In this document: one piece after another, positions 22,401-34,700 of the stretch
How the letters are laid out: the number at the start of each line of letters is the position of its first letter
Position numbering within the stretch: position 1 is the first letter of the stretch
Source: Paraphaeosphaeria minitans
Taxonomy: Eukaryota; Ascomycota; Dothideomycetes; Pleosporales; Didymosphaeriaceae
Assembly (NCBI GenBank): GCA_015832175.1
Contig: WJXW01000010.1
Location: forward strand, 1,973,282-2,037,281
DNA length: 64,000 nucleotides
Direction: 5' to 3'
Made by a program: the position numbers and the translations under genes
The notes under the pieces: model-generated
What the model saw: the letters and a program-made list of their open reading frames with translations, nothing else
Told to the model about the DNA's origin: nothing
Database searches by the model: none

Positions 22401-24730
22401 TGGTAAAAGTCTCCTCTTTATGCTACTAGCCTACTGTCTAGGCTATAGGTAGAGTCTTATAATAGTGCTACTTGCAGCCTTATGTATAAATATACTTTAA
22501 CGCTGTGTAACCCTGCGCATACGTGCTATAGTGTGGAAGTAGGGCTTATGCGATAAGTAGGTAGCTATTGTACTTATAACTTTAGAGAATATGGCTAGCG
22601 ATAGTTTCTAGGCTTACGTACGTAGGCAGAAGTCGTTAGGCGTACTAGAGTAAATAGTAGTGGATGAATTTTACTATGTTATTCTCCCTAATATGGCATA
22701 CTGCCCTTATCTCCGCAACCTATATTAGTTAATATAGTACAAAGTTCCTCTAACTTTACTTACTGTAACCCTACCTCTAGATAATTAGCACTAAGCGTTT
22801 TGATTACTAGGCCTTCCTATAGACATAAACCCTTATAGGGAATCTACACCTTATAGTAATGTCTAATATAAGGTCTATAGCGTCCTACTCTTAATAAGCA
22901 CTATAACAATAGATATAGTAGAGTATATACAACAGGCTCTGTAAAAATTTAAGAAGGTTCTTATCTATATTAACCTTATTTTAATAGTAGATGCCCTAGC
23001 CTAGGGCCTAGACTACTTAAGATACTATAGCTAAATAGAAGAGGGCAAGAAGGGAACAAGCTTAGACCTATTCCTATAATAATTAGAAGGCGCCATAATT
23101 ACAACTAGCGTATTAATAGAAGGCCTCTATGTCCTAGATATCTAGGCAGTTATTAGGTTTACTCTACTAGCCAGTCTAATTAGCCTTATGCAAGAATTTA
23201 GTAGGGTTATCTAGGACTAGGAACCAGGCACTATACGCCTGGTGCTTAGTAAGTAAGTCCTAAATACACACTTTAATAAAGCCAGTTAGGATGCTTAGCT
23301 GGCTGTGCTAGCCTACGTATAGGACTCTACCTACTAACTAGTCTACTGTTGTAGCATTATTAATTGTTATCTTAATAGTAATAAGACAAGAAAGATATGC
23401 AAAGTATCTAAGTAGGCTTATAACGTATACTTAGACTTAATTTACTCCCTATCTAATTTACCCTACATGCAAAGTTTATTAATTACACTAGAAAGACTCT
23501 AAAGTGTAGTAAGGGGGCTGCTACAAAACGTGCCTTTAATGCCTATTTAGGCTAGGTATAATGTAAACTCCTTACTAGCCTACATAATAGGTACCTAGAG
23601 TAGTGACTATTATGTTCTATTATCCAGAAAACGCCCACTATCTCTAACACCTAGTTAATTAACTGGGCTAGCTAGCCTATAAACAGATCTAGGTCTCCTC
23701 CTAATATATATAGGAACTACGTTAGGTTCCCCTACCAAACGTTTATTTACTCTTGGTTAGTTTTTCTCTAGCTCCCTAGTCGCTGTACTAATTATATACA
23801 CAGTAAACCTATATTAGAAGGCACTAGCTACGCCTTTTAGAGTAGCCTACTAAAAGAGGGAGCTGGACTTCTTTTAACATAGGATAGAAGAGGCTAGGAA
23901 GAGAAGAGGTAGGATTTTTAGGGAAGAGATACTAGCTTGTCTTAAATACTAGAGACTTCACTATGTGGCTTACTTTGTTAAACAGAAGCCCTTTAACTAT
24001 AGCTGGGATTAATGTGCCATTGTTACTAGACAAAAGACAACCTACTTAGGGAACACTGTTATGTCCTATCGCGTTTGGATAAGAAACAAATAGAGTAAAG
24101 GCAACTACTAGGCCTACCTTCTCCTAGTAAATTACTGCCCTAGGTAGCTTATACTAGGATCTAACTAGGTTTAAACAGGACTATTAAAAGACGCTTTATA
24201 TATTAACAAATTCGCCATTTAAGATACGTGGGCGATCCTGTAGAATAAGTGCCTAAAGGCGAAAGAGCTATAGAGTCGTAATATTAAAGTAATTAAGGAT
24301 AAGGACTAGGATCCTAAGAGTACTAATGTATTCTAGCAACACTTTATTAGTGTTGTTAATTTTAGTAATAACTATAAGGCAGGAAGGATTATTCTTGGCC
24401 TTAACTGGCTAACGCGGACCTACTATATGTCTAAGCGCCATGCAGAGTTATAGTAGAACTGCCCTAGCTAAGGAGCTAGTAGAACCCCTTCCGCGATACT
24501 AATTTAAATGTAATATAGACATAATAATAGAAAGTTTAAAGTGGGTGACGCATACTATAAGACTAAGGGAAATATAAGAATCTATATCTGTTATATAGGG
24601 CACAAGTAAGGTAAATTAGGGGGAGAGGCTGTCTTATAAATATATTAGGGTTTAAAATAGAATAGAAGAGCGTTAGGTATGCGTCTGGCGTAAGCGGGAG
24701 TGTATTTACGACCCCTAGTAATAGTAATTA
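19480..24730 (+). pseudogene. OrsD / recombinase-like / RecQ helicase gene (B1), RIP-broken
   Basis: About 5.2 kb of one plus-strand frame with only RIP-type stops. The N-terminal block (19,555-19,880) reads ITCVLHGYVILL...FSHFNKEHR...RRVI...YITTRISTRHNMRGH, the paired Cys/His layout of the OrsD (DUF3505) family. A middle block (21,640-21,990) has RYYKGYN, then IYRFLL.EVG.LLVWYIWLV, then ISTLRYF-FA, close in layout to residues 703-804 of the intact TLH protein. The RecQ motor has STRAGKSLLFM (22,390-22,420), VVDEFYYV (22,657-22,680, originally DExH), LLTVTLP, and motif VI near 23,200-23,225. About 480 further codons form an unrecognised C-terminal domain. It is a paralogue of TLH, not a close copy. 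Confidence 0.8.
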
Positions 24731-24825
24731 AATGTATTATAAAAGGAAGTAATACTAAGCTAGAAAAACTACTTTTAAGGTATAAATATATCTACTAGGC
24801 TTAGCCGCAGTAAGCGAGCTAGTAT

Positions 24826-26290
24826 AAGCTTAGTGTTACCTTTATCCTTATTATCCCTACTATTCTTACCCTCCTTATCTTTACCCTTGCCTTTACCTTC
24901 CTTACCCTTTTTGCCCTCCTTGCCCTCCTTACCCTCCTTACTCTCCTCTTTGCTATTAGCGGCCTCCTCTATCTACGTAGGCAGCGTAGGTGTAACCGCC
25001 TTAATAAGTAGCGTATCTTTATTGCTAATAGGCTTACCTATTAACCTATTTACGCCTAATTACGCACTTAGCCTCTAGCTTGCCTAGTACACCTCTAGGT
25101 TAACCTTTTTTACTATCTCTAGCTAGAGGTTTTACTCTCTAACGCGCAGCGTCTACTCTACCTACTTATAGGTAATGTTGCTAGAGATTAGGCACAGAAA
25201 GCCCTAGTTAAGAGTTTTAGCAGTATTATACTACTAAGTAGCTTAGTTTAGGCGTAGCTTCTACGCGTTCTACGCTAACGTAGGCAGCTTATAGCTAAGA
25301 GATATAACTATTTAAATAAGCGTAGTAATAGTCTTACTATTACATTACTTAAATAGTACTCTTTTTACTGCTAGCTTAGCTATCTTATTAGTATAGGCAC
25401 GCCTATAAAAGGCTATTATCTAGTAGTACTTAATGTGCATAGCTGCTATACAGCACTTATAGTGCTTAACTAGATAGTGCGTAGTAGTAAAGGTTTTATC
25501 TACTATATTCCTAGGTGCGTAGGATATAGCCTGCGTTGCCTATATAGTACCTACTTCGCCCACTAGTAATACCCCTAGCTGGCTGGAGATAGGGAAGGGG
25601 CTACTATAAAAGCGCTAGATAGAGAGGAAAGTAGCAGCGTATTACTATATAGTCTTATTACTAAGCGACTGTGCGTAATTTAGTATACAAGTAGTAGTTA
25701 CGTAGGGGCTAGTAGCTATAGTTATTAGGTTGCGCCTTTTACCTTTATTATCTTCCTTTCTAATGTTTTGCTTAAGAATCTAGGTAATATTAGGCTTATT
25801 TTCTAGCGTAATGCTATTATAGGCATTAACTTCTACCTAGCTAGCGTTTAGGGGAGGGCAAAGTAGATCTAGCTTAACTACCTTTCTACGCTGCTAGTAG
25901 GCTACCTACCTACATTAGCGGTCCTATTCTGCGCAGTAGTTGTTGTAGATTATTACTCTAATATAGGTAGGTAACGCCTAGGACGCGGGGCTCTGCGTAG
26001 AAAAGAGATAGGATAGTGGTTAGAAGCAAACCCACTTAGTAGGTAGAGAGGTAGAAGTAGAAATAGAGGGCTACTGCGTGCGCCTTAAAAAGGGCTTCTA
26101 GGCTAAAAGAGGCACTCTACTTAGGTCTTTAATATTATTATTATTAGTGTCCTAATAGTTAGGATCTACAGTAAGTTACTAGGTAGTAGCAATAAGACAT
26201 TACTACGCGTTATTAGGCAGCGTATTAGGGGGGAGTATTTAGCAAATTAGACTAATAGTAGATAGGAGCGATAGAGCGATTAGGACTAGC
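24826..26290 (-). pseudogene. RIP-broken hypothetical gene with Lys/Glu/Gly tail (B1)
   Basis: I do not recognise this product. A minus-strand frame of about 480 codons can be followed from about 26,290. It has a Pro/Asn-rich start, a Trp/Cys-containing centre (VIIYNNYCAEWDRQCR near 25,920), a helical segment, and a tail of KEGKEGK repeats (24,840-24,960). The plus strand of that tail forms a Leu/Pro/Ser-rich open frame, which is a shadow. The gene faces the RecQ-like gene tail to tail, about 100 bp apart. The B2 copy lacks the N-terminal half because TLH2 joins at 57,632. Confidence 0.5.
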
Positions 26291-26689
26291 TTATAGTAGC
26301 TGGCGTTGTTAGAAAGTAACTATCTAGCGCTATAATAGGGGGTTTGTAAGCTTTACTAGTATAGTAGGACAGTAAGCTGGCGTGCGAAGAGCTGTTTATA
26401 CGCTTTATTAAAGGGGTTGTAACTAAAGTCGCAAAGGACGCGACCTTTAGCAGCCAGAGGAAAGCTATAGGGGCCACTATTATAGTAAGCAGCAGCATCC
26501 TTAAGGACAGCTATCTAATATATATTTAAGCAGGAAGTAGCAGGTAAGATAGAAAAAGGTAGAATAGAAAGCAGTAGGTAGGAAAGATATAGCAACGCAC
26601 TAAGTACCTATACTTATACTCTACTATATATTTATAACCTATACACTGTTGTAATTAACGCTTATAATACTACTAAAGCATTTAAACTA

Positions 26690-28246
26690 ATAGCAAATAT
26701 ATAAACTAAGGTAAATTAACTTAACGTAAGCTAGTATTAAGTAATAGTAATTTACAATAATTTAGGCAAGGCGGTGGGGTGCAAATCTCTAAGATATAGT
26801 ACTGTAAAGCGCTAATCTGTATACTTATATTAGACTAACCATTTAAACTATACATAAATTATGTCTAGTTTAAATAGTTATTTATAAGTAAGTGTACTTC
26901 CTCTTACGTTAAGCGCAGCTACCTAGCGTAGTATATAAGAAAAAAAGTATGTAAACGTAGAGCTGGGCGTATTTCTAAGATACACTACTACGTTTATTAA
27001 CTCACAGCCAGCTCCCTGCTAACCTGTGTGGCTAAAACTAGCACAGATAGGACTAATATACATAAACTAATGCGAATTAACGCGAATAACGCGAATTAAC
27101 AAGAAGTAGCGTAGATTGGCACTAATTCTATAGCGATTATATAGAAGGTAAGAACCTGGATAGGCCGCTTATAACTCACCAGGACTTACAGGCATACCCC
27201 ACAGATAAAAAAGATCTAGATAAGCTACTTATTCCTTAACTTAATAGTAATTAACGCTAATTGCCAAGAAGCAGCGCAAATTGCCACTATATAGACTTAT
27301 AGATGCGAATAAGCTGCTGCTTCACTATACTATATTATATAAGAAAGAGGGCTTTGTAAGCAAAGGTCCTAGTAACGTAAATTAACGCGAATTAATATAA
27401 ATTAACGCCAATTAACGCGAATTAACAGGAAGTAGTGTAAATTACCACTATGTTAACTTGTAAATTATAAGGATCTGTATAAAAGTATTAAAACTATTCT
27501 ACCTAGAAACTACGCTTTAGATTATAGATAAGGAAGACATAGACAAGTATCTCACACTTAGGTAAATAGGCTATCTTAACGCGAGTTCACGCGAACTAAC
27601 GTAAAGTAGAGTGTATTAGCACTAAGTTAGTACTAACCCTAATATATAATAAGCACCTAGATAAGCCGCCTATTCTTTATTAGAGGACTTATAGGCATAC
27701 CCTATAAATAGAAAAGATATAGATAAGCCGCTTATTCCTTAAATTAACGCGAATTAACGCGAATTAATAAAAAGTAGCGTGAATTAGCACTAAGTCTATA
27801 CTAACCCTAATATATAGTAAGCACCTAGATAAGCTGCCTGTTTTTTATTAGAGAACTTACAGGTATGCCCTATAGATAGTAAAGATCTAGATGTGCCACT
27901 TATTTCTTATTTAAGGACGTTTAGCCATGCCCTATAGATAGGAAGTTGTTATCTACAAGACAAGGATGTGGTATAGCTATAGGGGCTGTATTATAATATA
28001 ATTAATAGAGCTAGTATAGGTAGCAAGACCTCCTAATTATATAAATTAGGGATATTAACGCTAGTTTATGTAAATTAACGCTAATAAAGAGGAAGTAGCG
28101 TAAATTACTACTATATTAACTTACAAATAGTAAGGATGTGAATACACTACTACTTTACTATATAGAATTAGGTAAAAAAGAGGGCTATGTGAGTAAAGGC
28201 CTAGATTAACACAAACTAGCGCTATGTATAGCAAATTAAGAGGGAA
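26690..28246. repeat. Spacer of repeated AATTAACGCG-type and about 160-bp units
   Basis: No gene is seen. Tandem AATTAACGCG decamers occur at 27,060-27,100, 27,380-27,425 and 27,735-27,760. Each is followed by GAAGTAGCG..AATT..CACTA. Two adjacent longer units (about 27,600-27,755 and 27,756-27,900) share TAAGCACCTAGATAAGC, then TTATTAGAG, then CTTA.AGGCAT.CCCTATA. More diverged units lie at 27,120-27,290 and near 28,060. The boundary between B1 and A2 must lie in or before this spacer but cannot be placed, because A1 is cut by the window start. Confidence 0.7.
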
Positions 28247-29599
28247 TAGTTTATATAGAGCTCTCTAGGGCTGGCAGCTTAAACTTTAAAGCCTATAGGG
28301 AACACCTATGTACGTGCCTATAAGAACCTTAACACTATACTCACTCTGCCTTACGCACTATTATAGTTAGCCTATAAGTAGAATAGAGTCTTCTATAGCC
28401 TCCTATAATAAGTACCCTTAAGAAAGTAAGTCTATATAATAGATTTAAAGCTTAGCGTGCTTAGTTTTTTTTAGAGGCCAGATCTACTGCTTTAGATATT
28501 AAAAAAATAACTATATAGTAAAACGTTACAAAAGGACAATACCTATACTTAGAAATCTATAAAAGAGTACAGTTCTATCCCTTATGTACTACCTATTTAT
28601 TAGTAAGGCGGTAGAAGCGGACTAGATAGAGTGTAACACCCTAAGAGTAGGCGTAAGCATAGGCTATTTTCTGTGTAATTAGAATATCTTATTAAGGTAT
28701 ACACCTCCTACTGCTACTACGCTTATCTACACTAGAGATGTTATATCTAGTAAGGGTCTAAAGAATACAGAAGTAGGGCAGTTATCCTATAGAGCTAAAT
28801 ATAAAGTAATCTCTTATTAACTTTAATATAAGGCGCTCTACTAGGCTAAGTAAGGAGAAATAAGTAAATTAACATAGAGTAATAAAAGATAGCGCAAATT
28901 AGCACTAGGTGACAGCAATATATAATAATTTAGGCGAGGCAGTAAGGGTAATATATAGGAAATATAGTCTAGTAAAGCGCTAACGTGTATACTTATATTA
29001 GAGTAACCTTCTTACGCTTTAATATTAACTAGTTTATATAGGTTTTAATTACTAAGCGTGCTTTAGCTAAGACTAGCTAGCCTATATAGATTAAGGAGGA
29101 GCGTAGTAGTAGAGTTAAAAAGTAGGGTAAGAGCTTCTAAGGCTAGTGCGCCTAAACCCTAGATATAGCTATAAGCGCTATGCCTAGGATTTAATAGACT
29201 GCGATGTGAGGGGTAACAGCGTAAATATAGACAGTAATCTGTAATAATTTAGGTAAGGCTAGGCCTAGTAATATAATAAAAAAACTTAGCGTATAACTGC
29301 GCTTCTATAGTTAACTAGCGTAGATACTACCTAAGTTCTTTTGTTAATGTTCCTTAGCGCTAATATGGGCTAAGTACTCTTATTAATAATAAATAAATAG
29401 GAGGTAAAGCTGTACGTTGCGCGTGTAGAAACTAGCTCTTTAGCCTACCTTATAATTTATAAAGTGCGCCAACATGCCCTCTTATAACATTTATAATATT
29501 AGAGATGCCTTAAACTAGTCTAGTAAGTATTATATTATATCTATACCTTATAGTAGCTGCGATAACGCGCTGCGTATAGTATATAGTTAATATTTTTAA

Positions 29600-30700
29600 T
29601 AAAGTCCCCTTACGCCCTACCTACCGCCTATTAATAATCTTGCGCCTACTACCTACTATAGAAGAAGAGGGCGTACGGCTCTTTAGCATCTCCCTGCCCT
29701 ATAGTAATAATAATAAGTTTAACTTCTTTGCCTTCTCTAGCCTTAAGCTCTAGCCTTAGAGTTCTATAATAAGGGATGTCTCTAAGGAAACTAAAGAGCC
29801 TAGGATAACGTTATAATAGCTAACGCCTATAGTCTCTAAAGTTAAGAAGCGCCCTCTATACTTATATAGGTCTTGCTACGCTAGTAAGACTAATATACCT
29901 AATAACCCTTTAGTAGAAGGCTCTGTGCCTATTGCGCGTGTAGACGCTAAAGACTAAAGTAAGGGTAATAATAGGGCTATCTTACCTATCTATACTACTG
30001 CCGCCGCCGCCGCTGCCGAGGTAGTAGAAGAGGAGGAAGAAGGAGAAGGAAAAGAGAAGGTTAAAAAAGAGAAGGGAGGAGAAAAAGGAGAAGAGGAGGA
30101 GAACACTAGTTTATAGACTTATTCCTCTATTAAAGTAGAAACGTGTATAGGGCTGTTATTGCGTAAGTGTTAGAAGGTAAATATATTAGCTCTAGCTAGT
30201 ACTCCTACTAAGGGTAATATCTACTATACTCCTAACTAGTAGTATATACTGCTAGAGTCTTATATATATTACGCCTACGCGGAGCTTATTATTGGCATGT
30301 AGGGTAAGGATGTAGAGAATGTAGAGAATCTAATAGTGTGCGATTATTACGTAGGAAGCACTATTACAAACGCTATTAGACCTTATAAGGTATACTATGT
30401 AGATCTCTATACAGCGTACCTACAAAAGCTTAGTTTCTAATATATGAGATGTTAGCTAAGCGGCAGGGATTATAGTATTATAAATTAGCGTAAGGCTTTA
30501 GTGACGACGCTCTTACGTAAAGCGTAGAGCCTATTTAGGTACACACCTAGTAGCTGTGTAGGTAAAGGGGGGCGCCCTAGATCTACGCTAGAGAAGAAGG
30601 TGGCGGCGTATAAGCGTAATAAGCGTAAGGTAAGAGAGGCGTATACGCAGCGCTAGGCTGTAAAGAAGTAGTAGATAGAGTAGTAGTGTAATATATAACT
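29600..30700 (+). pseudogene. RIP-broken hypothetical gene (module A2)
   Basis: Second copy of the unrecognised gene at 1,370-2,450. It has the same acidic Glu/Lys/Gly block (30,020-30,105), here written with more GAG codons, and the same basic tail (GRPRSTLEEKVAAYKRNKRK near 30,570-30,640). Comparing the two copies shows independent C-to-T and G-to-A changes in each, so both were hit by RIP after duplication. Confidence 0.45.
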
Positions 30701-31799
30701 CTATATAAAGTCCTAATCTAGTATGCGTAGTAAGTAGACAAACCACTATAACGTAGCTATTTTTAAAATTTAAAAGCTAGACGTAATACTATATATTAAA
30801 AAGTTACAGTAATAACTACTATATATAGATAGCGTTTTAAGTATTATATTTACTAGCGTAGGTAGTGTTCTAAGTATTATTATTAACGATAGCTGTAGGA
30901 GTTATAGGCAGCTATATACTAAGTAGTTAGCACCTAACCTTATTAAGCTTTATAGGAACGCTATAGTATTATAAGTACACATTATTACAAGCTAGAATTA
31001 TAAGAGTAATCTTTTATACAGAGGTTAAGCTTTAGATCACGCATAAGGATAGCACCTCTAAGCTAGGGTAAGTAGACACTAACGCGAGTTAATAGGAAGT
31101 AGCGTAAACTAACACTAAGCAGCAGCTATTTATAATAGTTTAGTAATAAGTTAGCTTTAGGGGGACCTATTAACAAACGCATCCCTAGTTACCTGTAGGA
31201 AAGTTGTGAGTTATAAGCTTAGCGAAGTCTAGGTTAAATTAAAAGATAACTAAGGCGCGATTAGGACCCTACTATTATTAAGGTCGTGCTTAGTCCAGAA
31301 GGGTAAGGCGATCTATTAACGCAGAGCTAAGGGCGTATCTCTAAAATATAGTGTTACGCGCATTAACTTAAAGCCAGCTTACTACCTACTAGTGTAGCAG
31401 AGGCTAGCATTAATTATAGGGTTATTAGCGCACTAAAACTAACTAAAAACACGTAAACAGATGCGAACTAATAGGAAATAGTATAAATTAATATTAAGTG
31501 GCGCCAAATCGTATGTAAAGGAAGACTCTTATTTAGATAGGTTAAGGGAAAGCATTCTAGCGGCAAAGGAAATAAAGGCAGGAAGTGTGCTTATAGGCTT
31601 ATAACCTACACTTACTCTAGAAAGAGTGGTATTAGGATTACTTATAGTCGTAGTAGTAATACTGTAAACAGCTGCACATGTATTAGGAAGGGTAACTTTT
31701 TATTTATAAACTGCTTTAGTTGTCCTAATTAGAAATTCTACCTATGGCCTAGCGTGTTAACGTTTAACCTACCACAGGTACCTTAGGTATTTTAACCTT

Positions 31800-34700
31800 A
31801 ATTCGCTTAAACTAGTCCTTTTAACTACTATTACGTTGCCGCTAGATCTCCTTATCTACGTTATACGTCCTATCCTGTAGATCTACGCCCTCCTCTATTA
31901 TATCCCTAAGGTTAGTAGCTATTTGCATCTACTTTACCTTCTACTTCTTAATATAAAATATATTATTAATAAGCGTAATTACGTAGCACTTTAATTTAGT
32001 TTGGCCACGATAGTAAACCCGCAAGAAGAACTAGGCTATTGTTAATGGATTTATGTAAGGCTTAAATAGTATCACTATGTTCGCGCGCTACAGATTTAAT
32101 CCCACGCTAGCTATCTACAGCGTTACCACTATAATCCACGCCTTATTAATTTTATTTACATCTGTAAACTTGCGTAAGTTAGTCTTATAGTCTTTAGCTT
32201 TTATACTTGCAGTGTAATTAAGGACATTTCTATCCCTATAGGTGTGGCATAGTATGGCGATTAGGATTCTGGCATAATTAGGCCATACTGTCCTAATTAC
32301 TACCTTTTAGCGCGTCTGTTTATCCTCGCGCAGCATTTCTTGGATAGGGTCTAGTATCCCCTTTAGCGTTAACTACTTTGTGTATAACGTGGACATCTAC
32401 AACCTTGTTACTAGATAACTTTAGGTAGTGGTGTTGCGTAGGAATTCTAGATACTAGAGTAGAGCGTAATTTTTAGTAAACTCCCTAGTCTTATTATCTT
32501 GCTTCTTCTGTTTATTAAAAGCCTATATAACTAGCGCCACGCTCGCTATAGCTAGGGCTGTTACATATCTATATATCTTGTTAGCTAACCCTTTTTTAGG
32601 CTTCTGGCTTAGAGGTGCTCTACGCTCCTACTACTTTACTAGGGCTTTATTATACTTATAGTTTATCTCTACCTATAGCTTGTCTTCTGCGTCTTGGATC
32701 TACTTCTCCTCTCTTTTATTAGGTTTTATGTATACGGAGCGCCTTACTAGCTCACTAGTTATAGGAATAATAACGCGGTTATTAAACTAATACGTGTTTA
32801 GCGTCTAGGCTATAATAAACAATAGCGCAGCTTCTTGTGCTATATTATTAAAGTTCTTATAGGATGCTGTCTTATAAAAGGACTTATTAGTTACACTAGA
32901 TGCGCTAATACTTTTAGTTATACAGTAGTATAGGTTATTAAGGTTATTTATCTTGTTACTGCTGTAAAGATGCTAAAGCCCTTTAAAGGTATCTATAGTA
33001 GTAGCCTAGGATAGCTGTTAAAGCGCGGTAGTATAGAAAATGTAACTATTAACTAGATTATTCCCCTCTAGCGTACCAGATGCGCCCTAGACGATTGGGT
33101 AGCGTTAATAGGCGTTTTAGAGGGATATATAGGCGTATTCCATTGCAGTCTACATTTTAAACCTGTTTACGGATTAGTAGCACTTATTGTATAACACGCA
33201 CTTAACCACTAGAAGATCCGCTTTACGTATATAGGTTATTAGAGTCCCTTAAAACTTCCTATCCGTGCTACGCTTCTTTCCTGTTATAATAAGGCTAAAC
33301 TTAAACTTATTAAAGACGTTTCTAATATAGTAAGGAGTTAATAAGATAATAAGATCCAAGGCCCTAGTTGGCATATATAGGTGAGGGGAAAGGACGTCTA
33401 AACTATTTAATATAAACGTATTAACCTGGGAGCTCTACTCTATAGGTAGAATATTCTCTTATTTGTTTTTTTACGTTCTGTTACTATTAACGATGCCCTA
33501 ATTAGAACTTATGTCCTTAATGTTAACCCTCTTGCTGTATTTAGTAACCTCTATTATAGAGAGAAGTGGGTGGTTCCGCAAAGCACCCTAGTTCTTACCC
33601 TTTTTAAAGGCGAAGTGAAAACTAGAGTATATTTTAAAAAAGGTACTACTCTTAAGTATCTTCTGTATGTTGTCTTAGAAACTGGTTAGAGTAGTACGTA
33701 GGGTAATAATAAGAGTGCTGCCAGGCTTAGACTTTTAGTTAAGGAAGAGTTTCTTGCGATTAGATAGTAAGCACTAGTAGGTAATAAGGTTATAAGAATA
33801 GGAGGGGTAATTACTATTAATTGCATTCTGTAGTAAGTGCTTTATTATGTTCCCTTACTTCTATACTGCCTAAACCTCTGTATAGTTCGCCTTGTAGTGC
33901 CTAGTTATAATTACCTTAAGCAAGAGCTGGATTGTTTTACCTGCGCCCTACTTATCACCTAGAATGCCACCGCCTGTAATCGTGCGCTCTATTAGGAAGC
34001 CCTCTATAACTAATATAATCTAGTAGGGCTTAATGTAGATGCCGTCTTTTAGCCCCTAACATTAGAATAGGATGCCTTGGGTCTGCATTATTGCATCCTA
34101 ATTTAGCTAAGGGATTACCTTTACTACCTAGTTTAAGGCTCTGGCACTTATATGTGCGCATTTAACCCTTATTAACTTGTTTAGCTATAAATTAATAGGC
34201 TATATATCTTAACTGTCCTTAAGCTATAGATTGTATTCCTTATTACTATTATTATTATTGTTAACATTGTTACTTTTGTAGTTGTTGTTGCTTTTATTGT
34301 TATTATTACTTTTATTATTGTTGTCGCTTTTATTATTATTATTATTGTTAATTTCAATAAGCGTCTTCGCAGGACTAATCGTACGAAACAAAGGCAGGAC
34401 TCTATTACCCTGGTTCTACTTAGTGGTCTGCCTGTGGACACTAACGTGGCTAGGCTAGGCGATCTGGCTTTTAGTGGCGGATTTATTATTACTAGTATAT
34501 ACGCGAGGAGGGTGTTTGTCTTTACCCTTACTTTATGTAGCGCTGGTGGTGCTTAGTCTACTAATAGTGGTTATAGGTGGGAGCGCATCGCTATTACTCT
34601 AGATAGGTATAGTAGTACTTAGTCTGCTAATAGTAGTAGTAGGTGGGAGCGCATTGCTATTACTCTAGATAGGCGCCTAGGATCTTACTCCTTTAACGTT

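Larger units (their letters stand above)
17258..25573. repeat. Module B, copy 1
   Basis: It aligns with 49,347-57,634 over about 8.3 kb; the copies differ mostly by transitions. The left edge is the same base in both copies (shared AACTA, then ATATTATTAGGAC) although the left neighbours are unrelated: an SF1 gene here, a subtelomeric AT sequence there. The right end given is only where copy 2 stops; copy 1 continues to at least about 26,290, through the whole minus-strand terminal gene. Confidence 0.9.

Noticed and set aside
24833..25078. Leu/Pro/Ser-rich plus-strand small open frame, repeated at 56,889-57,134
   Set aside because: It is the complement of the Lys/Glu/Gly tail of a minus-strand gene and has signal-peptide-like composition only by chance.
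26286..26498. 70-codon minus-strand open frame with a hydrophobic start
   Set aside because: It lies at the uncertain 5' end of a RIP-broken gene, has no counterpart in B2 (missing there) and no recognisable domain.
27060..28110. CRISPR-like spaced repeats
   Set aside because: Repeats and spacers both vary in length and spelling, there are no cas genes, and the genome is fungal.
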